Source: Siphonodentalium dalli (lineage: Eukaryota; Mollusca; Scaphopoda; Gadilida; Siphonodentaliidae). Taken from it: a stretch of DNA of 64,000 nt. A program made the translations under genes and the position numbers. Below, one piece after another: positions 56,764-64,000 of this stretch; the stretch's first letter is position 1; each line of letters starts with the position of its first letter. The notes beneath the pieces were generated by a model that was given only the letters and a program-made list of their open reading frames with translations, did not search any database and was not told the origin of the DNA. The DNA is taken from NCBI GenBank assembly GCA_032622095.1, contig CP136063.1, positions 266,965,426 through 267,029,425 of the forward strand, written 5' to 3'.

Positions 56764-57415
56764 CATGCGCCATGACATCATGTAGTAGTTCCTGTTTTCA
56801 ATCAATCAAAGATGGCGGCATAGCCTGCTAAGTGAAGGAAATTTGACTTGTATTTATAAGAGAATAAAGATTTATTTGTTGGGATTTGAGTCAAATCAAA
56901 TGACAGGTTTGGAATTGTAGTAGAATTCATTTATAACAGATATATTGATTTGCAATATTGCATTTACTAGTATTCCAAAATTGAACTTATAAGCTATGAT
57001 CGGAACCCCTGCATTATAATGCAACAGATATCTGTAAATGGTTCAATGGATGCAACACAATGCGCCAACAAAACAGACCAAAGCAACTCGTTATCTAAAC
57101 GCTACTTACAACCACTGCACATATTCTCATATATATATAATATGCATTCAACATCAACAACAATAAAGGCATTTCTGGTTGGAACATGGCGTATTTGGTT
57201 TGATGAATACCATATCGAACCAAATTTCCTTTAAAATTTATAATAAAACAATGATTGTGAAAAAGACACATTATTTATGCTAAAACAGTCTTGATGAATC
57301 ATTATAGTGACAGAGAATCAAGTGCGTACATTTTAAAATAATATATATACTGTGTAAACAATATGAGAGATAATAATATTATCTAAAAGGCACTCATAAA
57401 CTGGTTATAAATCTC
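56764..57415. other. Spacer with an unsupported 71-codon frame
   Basis: 57019-57234 (+) encodes MQQISVNGSMDATQCANK..., possibly an exon after TAATGCAACAG, but no donor was found. Confidence 0.25.
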
Positions 57416-57850
57416 TTAACCCTTTATCCAACAGAACGGCCCTGTGCCAATGCATTCTCTTATATATGCGAGTCGACCATAGGTCGCCTCGCATATATAA
57501 GAGAATGCATTGGCTTAAATCATTTTAAAAATGATAAAATTGTCAAAGAATGTAGAAAAATATTATAGAAATTGTTAAAAAATGTTAGAAACAAATGGTA
57601 AAAAGTGTTTAAAAAAGATTTTTTTTAGGCCAATGCATTCTCTTATATATGCGAGGCGACCTATGGTCGACTCACATATATAAGAGAATGCATTGGCACA
57701 GGGCATAACTGTAACCATCACAATGTGGTCAATGAACCGGTTCCAATTATATCCATATTTGTATGGTGTTATTGAGACAGACCGAAGATATTTTAGGCTG
57801 TTGAAGCTATATTTGGGCGTTTTTGGTCGTTTTGTTGGGTAAAGGGTTAA
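57416..57850 (+). mobile_element. Family P1 MITE
   Basis: TTAACCCTTTATCCAACA to TTGGGTAAAGGGTTAA with both cassettes. Its right TTAA is also the left TTAA of the next element. Confidence 0.9.
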
Positions 57851-58232
57851 CCCTTCCATGACTGCAGCTTCCTGAAATTTTGCCTGTGCCTGTGTTATAT
57901 ATGCGAGTCTCTCACAGGCAGCTTCATATATATAAGAGAATATATTGGCCTGACAATATTTATATTAATATTGTTAATATCTTATTTAACCCTTTCATGA
58001 TGGGAGCTGCGCTGGTGCAACATTAAAGATCCTGTGCCAGTGCATTCTCTTATATATTTGAATCTCCCATAGGGAGCATCGCATATAGGATAATGCATTG
58101 GCTTACAAGGTCAAGGTAAATATTGTCATGCCAATGTATTCTCTTATATATGCGAGGCTCCCTATGGGAGACTCGCGTATATAAGAGAATGCAGAGGCAC
58201 AGGGTTTTCGCAAAATTTCAGGAAGCTCCAGT
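57847..58232. mobile_element. Family P2 elements, two overlapping/nested fragments
   Basis: 57847-57990 starts TTAACCCTTCCATGACTG (the P2 right end, inverted). A second, forward P2 starts TTAACCCTTTCATGATGG near 57986 and runs to AAATTTCAGGAAGCTCC without its last bases. Both contain the P2 palindrome with the TCTCCCATAGGGAGC loop. Confidence 0.75.
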
Positions 58233-58627
58233 AAGTGGTATTTATAGATTCATAGTTAAAATAAAATGTAGGAATTAAACATGAATTAAACAGTATAAAA
58301 TTATCATTTTTAACACTTTCTTTACTGAATACTCATAGACCAAAAGATTATTTTGGAAATGTTCAGATAGCAAATTCAAAATATGCCATTTTTTGAATTT
58401 ATTATCTGAACATTTCTCTTCATGGACTAAGAATTTCCAGATGAATAATAGACCATTCTAATGTATAGTTTCATAATTGAATGGGAACATGTATTTAGTT
58501 AAGAAAGTGTTAAAACAGTGGTACTTATAAATTCAGAGTTAACATAAAATGTAGGTAACAGTATAAAATTATCTTATTTCAACATAGTAAAAGGCAATCA
58601 CAACCAATAACACACTTATAATTATAA
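58233..58627. mobile_element. Spacer with inverted-repeat element
   Basis: GAAATGTTCAGATA and TATCTGAACATTTC form a hairpin at about 58356-58418. The outer AGTGGTAYTTATARATTCA and ATAAAATGTAGG texts repeat at both sides. Probably a MITE of unknown type. Confidence 0.45.
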
Positions 58628-59375
58628 AAAAATTTCAGCAGTACCAGATAATGAATTTCAGCAGTATCAGATAACGAAATTCAGCAGTATCAGATAACGA
58701 AATTCAGCAGTATCAGATAACGAAATTCAGCAGTATCAGATAACGAAATTCAGCAGTATCAGATAACGAAATTCAGCAGTACCTGATAATGAAATTCAGC
58801 AGTATCAGATAACGAAATTCAGCAGTATCAGATAACGAAATTCAGCAGTACCTGATAATGAAATTCAGCAGTATCAGATAACGAAATTCAGCAGTATCAG
58901 ATAACGAAATTCAGCAGTATCAGATAACGAAATTCAGCAGTATCAGATAACGAAATTCAGCAGTATCAGATAATGAAATTCAGCAGTATCAGATAACGAA
59001 ATTCAGCAGTATCAGATAACGAAATTCAGCAGTATCAGATAACGAAATTCAGCAGTATCAGATAACGAAATTCAGAAGTACCTGATAATGAAATTCAGCA
59101 GTATCAGATAACGAAATTCAGCAGTATCAGATAACGAAATTCAGCAGTACCTGATAATGAAATTCAGCAGTATCAGATAACGAAATTCAGCAGTATCAGA
59201 TAACGAAATTCAGCAGTATCAGATAACGAAATTCAGCAGTATCAGATAACGAAATTCAGCAGTATCAGATAACGAAATTCAGCAGTATCAGATAATGAAA
59301 TTCAGCAGTATCAGATAACGAAATTCAGCAGTACCAGATAATGAAATTCAGCAGTATCAGATAATGAAATTCATG
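58628..59375 (+). repeat. 23-bp minisatellite, about 32 units
   Basis: The unit AAATTCAGCAGTATCAGATA plus ACG is highly uniform. A variant unit with CAGTACCTGATAATG recurs irregularly (near 58780, 58850, 59075, 59145), indicating amplification of multi-unit blocks. Every unit contains AGATAA or TGATAA, matching the GATA-factor consensus WGATAR. Confidence 0.95.
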
Positions 59376-59420
59376 AACTTATAATAGTTATTAACATTTA
59401 AATATGGTGCTGGACATTTG

Positions 59421-59508
59421 CATTAGGTCCCGATAGGTTGAATTTAGTGACGCTGCCCTGCACAGCAGGCTAGCATCACTGAATTAATTCTTGGGACCTC
59501 ATTCTGCT
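59421..59508. mobile_element. Foldback element family H, diverged
   Basis: ATTAGGTCCCGATAGGTTG to TTGGGACCTCATTCTGC, with the typical GCTAGCATCACTGAATT arm. Confidence 0.7.
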
Positions 59509-59564
59509 TAGGCTTTATTATCAAATTACCAAGTTTTTTAGTGTTTCTTTTTCTTTTTAGCTTA

Positions 59565-59941
59565 GGCGACACCAATTTTAAAGTCTGGTTTACAAACATG
59601 CGGGGAGAATAAAAGTAGATGCAGGAGGGAAAAAAATAAAAAATAAAAAAAATTGTCCCCCCAATTTATATCAAGTAAATCGTGGAATTTTATATAAATT
59701 TGACAAAAATTGTGAAAAAATGTTTTTGAATGAAATTCTGAACCAAACAAGACATTTCTTGTCATGAAATACATGAAAATATGGATCTGTAAATGATCAT
59801 AAGCAGAACCGGATGCGACAGCAAATGAAAATCAGTACGCGTGTAAAAAAAAATGTGAGAAAAAAGTTTAATTTTTTTTCATGAAATGGAAAAAAAGTTG
59901 TAGGAGGTGTTCGTAAACCAGACTTAAAAATTGGTGTCGCC
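59565..59941. mobile_element. PIF/Harbinger-like MITE with TTA target duplication
   Basis: GGCGACACCAATTTTAAAGT at the left is inverted at the right (TTAAAAATTGGTGTCGCC) over about 35 bp. The trinucleotide TTA lies directly on both sides (59562-59564, 59942-59944), the hallmark of PIF/Harbinger insertion. Interior non-coding and A-rich. Confidence 0.8.
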
Positions 59942-60050
59942 TTAGTTTCTCTATATCCCTAAATTGGCAGACAACACAATAAATAAATGAGGTGCCCAAT
60001 GGGTGCACATCACCATCTGGGAACATAAATCTGTGTCTAGGTCTGCCATG

Positions 60051-60141
60051 CAGAATGAGGTCCCCAGAGGATGAATTTGGTGATGCTAGTCCACTGTGAG
60101 GGGTAGTGTCACTGAGTTCACCCTCTGGGGACCTCATTCTG
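60051..60141. mobile_element. Foldback element family H
   Basis: CAGAATGAGGTCCCCAGAGG to CCTCATTCTG, 91 bp, closest to the copy at 1568. Confidence 0.85.
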
Positions 60142-60345
60142 CAATGATATTTGGAGTCCTATTCGTGATTTTCAGTAGTAGACCAACAGTATTATAACTC
60201 GGCAGTTGTGTTACTGAAAACTAAATTTCCAAGGGTTGATATCACAAAACAAAACACTGCTATTCCATAAGTAACTTGACAAAGGAATATTTCAATCCAG
60301 ATTAGTCACTCTACAATCTAATATTGGTTTTGACCGGTTTGTGTT
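60142..60345. other. Spacer, no feature seen
   Basis: No repeat or coding signal recognised. Confidence 0.3.
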
Positions 60346-60968
60346 CAGTAATGCCTGAAGTATATGTAATAAATAAACCACCCTTTAACCCTTTACCCAA
60401 CAGAAGGGCCCTGTGCCAATGCATTCTCTTATATATGCGAGTCGACCATAGGTCGCCTCGCATATATAAGAGAATGCATTGGCTTAACACATTAAATATT
60501 ATAAAATTGTTAAAGAATGTAAGAAAAAATGGTAAAAAGTGTTTAAAAAAGATTTTTTTTTAGGCCAATGCATTCTCTTATATATGCGAGGCAACCTATG
60601 GTCGACTCGCATATATAAGAGAATGCATTGGCACAGGGCATAACTGTAACTATCACAATGTGGTCAAGGAGCCGGTTCCAATGATATCCATATGTGTATG
60701 GTTCTATTGAGACAGACCGAAGATATTTTAGGCTGTTGAAGCTTTATTTGGCCGGTTTTGGCCGGTTTGTTGGGTAAAGGGTTAACCACAGCAGAATTAT
60801 GGTAATTTTTTTAGGATTTAGTCGGAAATATGGCTTGTTGCCATTCATCTGAAAGCTCTCACCGAGAGCTTTCCGAATAATGGCAGCAAGCCATATTTCT
60901 GACTAAATCCTGTAAAATTTCCCACAATGCTGCTGTGGTTTAGGGATCGATTAATTAGGACATTACTG
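60346..60968. mobile_element. Family M4 MITE split by a P1 insertion
   Basis: The left end CAGTAATGCCTGAAG lies at 60346 and the rest (AACCACAGCAGAATTATGG to CATTACTG, TA flank) follows the P1 element. The P1 TTAA corresponds to the TTAA in the intact M4 left arm. Confidence 0.75.
60385..60785 (+). mobile_element. Family P1 MITE inserted into an M4 MITE
   Basis: TTAACCCTTTACCCAACA to TTGGGTAAAGGGTTAA; both cassettes present. Nearly identical to the 56058 copy. Confidence 0.92.
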
Positions 60969-61024
60969 TATTTGTAAAATTGATTAAAGTTGTTGGTGTC
61001 CGTTTTGTGTTTAAAACCTATTAC

Positions 61025-61183
61025 CGTTGCTGCTGGCAGTTTTTGGTCTGACTGACACGGATCCTACATTTGATCTCTCCTCCCACCTCTGTTTTGCTTT
61101 TGGCATTATTTGTCTGCCGGCCGGACTTCTTACGCTATCATTATCTTGGCTGGCAGGGCTGAATTTACTGAACACCTTCCCAC
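61025..61183 (-). CDS. Internal exon of an unidentified minus-strand gene
   Basis: Excellent acceptor (TTTGTTTTATTTCAG) and donor (GTAATA, 61019-61024). Symmetric 1-1 exon of 159 bp. The peptide is basic and serine/proline-rich (GKVFSKFSPASQDNDSVRS, KAKQRWEERSNVGSVSVRP), typical of a disordered cytosolic region. The plus-strand frame over the same bases is probably its shadow. Family unknown. Confidence 0.55.
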
Positions 61184-61467
61184 CTGAAATAAAACAAATT
61201 TTAGATCAATGTTTGGTAGGATGATCAGGAATGGTATGTTATGGTATGGGGGAGGGGGCCAGGTAGGCCCACTGTGCTTCCCCTCTTGAAGGCTGAATTA
61301 ACCCTCTGCAGGGATACTTCTTTTGCATCCCCTGAATTTTCAAAATGAAACCTTATACTTTATAAAATAATTAATACCAACCCCGGCCCTATGGTTTGAA
61401 AATTTATAACGAAATGACATAATTTACGTTGAATGTTGATTGAGAAATTAAATATACATAAACCGAA
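61184..61467. other. Spacer, no gene seen
   Basis: AATGACATAATTTACGTTGA near 61412 has a relative at about 62036, indicating a low-copy repeat. Confidence 0.35.
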
Positions 61468-61851
61468 TTAACCCTTTACCCAACAGAACGGCCCTGTGCC
61501 AATGCATTCTCTTATATATGCGAGTCGACCATAGGTCGCCTAGCATATATAAGAGAATGCATTGGCTTAACACATTAAAAATTATAAAATTGTTAAAGAA
61601 TGTAAGAAAAAATGGTAAAAAAAGATTTTTTTTAGGCCAATGCATTCTATTATATATGCGAGGCGACCTATACTCGCATATATAAGAAAATGCATTGGCA
61701 CAGGGCTAACTGTAACTATCACAATGTGGTCAAGGAGTCGGTTCCAATGATATCCATATTTGTATGGTTCTATTGAGACAGACCGAAGATATTTTAGGCT
61801 GTTGAAGCTTTATTTGGCCGGTTTTGGCCGGTTTGTTGGTTAAAGGGTTAA
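61468..61851 (+). mobile_element. Family P1 MITE
   Basis: TTAA-flanked, both cassettes, the second with a shortened loop (GGCGACCTATACTCGC). Confidence 0.9.
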
Positions 61852-62128
61852 CGCTCCAAAATTACAATTTCTTTGGCTTCGGGGGTAAACAAAAATTTGA
61901 TTCAAGGAACCCACCCATCAAAGCTCAGAGTAATCAGATATCAATTCTATAAATCTGTTATTTTTCACCACCTGGAATATTTGGTGGCTTAGCAATACTT
62001 AATACTAACCCCTATGAATTGAACATTTTAATTGAAATGACATATTTTACATTGAATGTTGTTTGAAAAATTAGCCCATCAGAACAATCTCATACTATTT
62101 TCAGTTTTAATTTTCCAACAGCTGTAGC
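61852..62128. mobile_element. P4 fragment and spacer
   Basis: ACAATTTCTTTGGCTTCGGG and CCCATCAAAGCTCAGAG match the P4 interior. The termini are lost. Confidence 0.6.
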
Positions 62129-62515
62129 TTAACCCTTTACCCAACAGAAGGGCCCTGGGCCAATGCATTCTCTTATATATGCGAGTCAACCATAGGTCGC
62201 CTCGCATATATAAGAGAATGCATTGGCTTAACACATTAAAAATTATAAAATTGTTAAAGAATGTAAGAAAAAATGGTAAAAAAAGATTTTTAGGCCAATG
62301 CATTCTCTTATATATGCGAGGCGACCTATGGTCGACTCGCATATATAAGAGAATGCATTGGCACAGGGCATAACTGTAACTATCACAATGTGGTCAAGGA
62401 GCCGGTTCCAATGATATCCATATTTGTATGGTTCTATTGAAACAGACCGAAGATATTTTAGGCTGTTGAAGCTTTATTTGGCCGGTTTTGGCCGGTTTGT
62501 TGGGTAAAGGGTTAA
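62129..62515 (+). mobile_element. Family P1 MITE
   Basis: TTAA-flanked, two full cassettes; the 5' flank of the first reads GGGCC instead of TGTGCC. Confidence 0.92.
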
Positions 62516-62610
62516 GGGGTGGAATTTCCATCAGCTGTAGCTTTAGGGGTGGAATTTCCATCAGCTGTAACTTTAGGGGTGGAATTTCCAACAGTTCATA
62601 TACATGTACA
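62516..62610 (+). repeat. 31-bp tandem repeat, three units
   Basis: GGGGTGGAATTTCCATCAGC plus TGTARCTTTA repeated directly after the P1 right TTAA. Confidence 0.85.
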
Positions 62611-62944
62611 TGTATTCCAAAGTTGAGGGAGGGGTGAGACACCCCAAATTATAATCCCTAATCCCCCATACCCTTTCAGCACATCCCTGGATGACTAATA
62701 AATTATATTAATTGAAAGAGTAATGAAATTGTGTGTGAAAATACACGAGCATGTCCTTTTTATCACAATTTCATTTATATACACTTACGGCAAAAATATA
62801 TCATATATTGACTACCCAGACTACAATATTAATATATTTACATTTCATGAAAGTGTAATGCACAAATGCAATAAATGTGCATGTGGTTTAAAACAGTTAA
62901 AATATTTCTCAGATAAAATAACCTGTCAGTGTGTCAATATATAC
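62611..62944. other. AT-rich spacer with an 80-codon frame
   Basis: 62723-62965 (+) ends in a cysteine-bearing stretch (MHKCNKCACGLKQLKYF) but is AT-rich and partly in the following hairpin. Not called. Confidence 0.2.
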
Positions 62945-63102
62945 ACAGAACGACACGATGTTTAAATGGGTTTGTCGATACGGCACGAGTGCTGTCGCAG
63001 AAGGATAGAACGAGAGGCGCTTGTGCCTCGAGTTCTATCCTTCAGCGACAACATTAGTGCCGTATCAACAAACCCATTTACACATCGTGTCGTTCTGTGT
63101 TT
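62945..63102. mobile_element. 158-bp foldback hairpin
   Basis: ACACAGAACGACACGATGT through GATACGGCAC is inverted at the right (GTGCCGTATCAACAAACC to GTGTCGTTCTGTGT), with the apex near AGAGGCGCTTGTGCCTCG. The arms have a few mismatches. It may fold as a long hairpin if transcribed. Confidence 0.8.
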
Positions 63103-63133
63103 ATTACAATCTTCGTGTCCTAGAATCCGTACA

Positions 63134-63374
63134 TTAACCCTTTGAGTGCCAAGTCCGATTTTTGTATCAACCCATATACCCTGTGCCAATGCATTCTCTT
63201 ATATATGCGAGTTGACCATAGGTCGCCTCGCATATATAAGAGAATACATTGGCCTAACAATTTCTACTTTTTTTTTTTTTTTACAATTTTAATAATTTAT
63301 TCTTATATTCTTTAACAGACTTATTTTGTAGGTTTAGGGCCGATGAGATCGGCCCCTGGCACTAAAAGGGTTAA
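63134..63374 (+). mobile_element. Family P3 MITE (TTAA-flanked)
   Basis: TTAACCCTTTGAGTGCCA to TGGCACTAAAAGGGTTAA, 241 bp. It carries one palindromic cassette followed by the AT-rich spacer seen in T elements, then GGCCGATGAGATCGGCCCC near the right end. Termini differ from P1 and P2 beyond TTAACCCTTT. Confidence 0.88.
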
Positions 63375-63610
63375 TAATACAGGTTTAGGTTTATTTAGGC
63401 ACATATAGAGAGCGTGATTTGTCGTGTGTGATGATGCTTCTATTTTAAGGTTCCGGTTTCATGGTTGAGACGAACGTCATGTACGTTATGTTATATCAAC
63501 GAGATGTATATGGAACGTATGTTCCATACGTATTTGTAAATATGGAACAGCAATAACACTGTACTTATAGGAACAAGCGTTAATAAAAACTAATCAATTA
63601 TGAACAACTG
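63375..63610. other. Spacer, small palindromes only
   Basis: GGAACGTATGTTCC at 63511 is a short palindrome. No gene seen. Confidence 0.35.
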
Positions 63611-63992
63611 TTAACCCTTTCATGATGGGAGCTGCACTGGTGCAGCATTAAATATCATGTGCCAGTGCATTCTCTTATATATGTGAGTCTCCCATAGGGA
63701 GCCTCGCATATATAAGAGAATGCACTGGCTTACAAGGTCAAGGTAAATATTGTTAGGTCACTGCATTCTCTTATATATGTGAGGTTCCCTATGGGAGACT
63801 CACATATATAAGAGAATGCACTGGCTTACAAGGTCAAGGTAAATATTGTTAGGTCACTGCATTCTCTTATATATGTGAGGTTCCCTATGGGAGACTCACG
63901 AGGTTCCCTATGGGAGACTCACATATATAAGATAATGCATTGGCACAGGGCTTATGCAAAATTTCTGGAAGCTCCCGTCATGGAAGGGTTAA
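63611..63992 (+). mobile_element. Family P2 MITE, full length
   Basis: TTAACCCTTTCATGATGG to CCGTCATGGAAGGGTTAA, TTAA at both ends. It contains three palindromic cassettes with the CTCCCATAGGGAG-type loop separated by ACAAGGTCAAGGTAAATATT, so the cassette-plus-spacer has been duplicated. Reference copy for P2. Confidence 0.9.
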
Positions 63993-64000
63993 AAATACCT

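Noticed and set aside
58628-59375. CRISPR-like array (23-bp regular repeats)
   Set aside because: Units are contiguous with no spacers; it is a minisatellite.
61027-61224. Plus-strand 65-codon hydrophobic frame
   Set aside because: The minus strand over the same bases has far better acceptor and donor sites bounding an open exon.

Overview
The window is animal nuclear DNA. It has long intron-rich, AT-leaning spacers, GT-AG exons, a GT31 Golgi glycosyltransferase, a Rab5-like exon, a tRNA-derived SINE head and very dense short inverted-repeat transposons. The repeat style (BED-finger hAT remnants, TTAA MITEs, long degenerate tandem families, tails of GTCTGTCTGTC type) suggests a marine invertebrate, probably a lophotrochozoan such as a mollusc. 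That placement is inference. No bacterial, organellar or viral gene was recognised, and no intact transposase or reverse transcriptase reading frame was seen, so all the mobile elements look non-autonomous. A 100-N assembly gap lies at 54341-54440.

Protein-coding content is sparse. The only complete, confidently identified gene is an intronless beta-1,3-galactosyltransferase-like gene at 25244-26401 (-). A three-exon orphan gene of 175 codons at 37025-39370 (-) is proposed from phase-consistent splice sites. Other coding signals are single exons that open-frame searches miss: 361-583 (-), 8016-8237 (-), 9686-9809 (+), 14654-14821 (-, inside a transposon), 20584-20674 (+, Rab5-like, prematurely stopped), 22829-23101 (+, BED finger inside a hAT element), 52343-52448 (+, first exon) and 61025-61183 (-). 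Weaker candidates lie at 44.5, 47.7-48.8, 49.1-49.5 and 50.9-51.4 kb.

Layout. 1-11 kb: MITE-packed introns of a minus-strand gene, plus a 3.1-kb composite element carrying about 15 copies of a 163-bp repeat. 11-20 kb: nested DNA-transposon remnants, including a hAT inside a pogo-like remnant, and degenerate tandem families. 20-29 kb: the Rab5-like exon, the BED-only hAT, the glycosyltransferase and a TCATCA microsatellite. 30-36 kb: first copy of a 2.18-kb segmental duplication, then a tRNA-like head leading into a 2.7-kb palindrome built of two satellite tiers. 36-45 kb: the orphan gene and degenerate repeats, interrupted by a 1.6-kb transposon with a 4-bp target duplication. 45-47.3 kb: second copy of the segmental duplication. 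47-54 kb: scattered coding candidates and inverted repeats. 55-64 kb: a cluster of TTAA-flanked MITEs, a PIF-like MITE and a 23-bp minisatellite with a GATA motif in each unit.

The most distinctive theme is one palindromic cassette of about 70 bp (CCAATGCATTCTCTTATATA...), present inside at least four MITE families with unrelated termini: three TTAA-flanked (piggyBac-like) and one TA-flanked.
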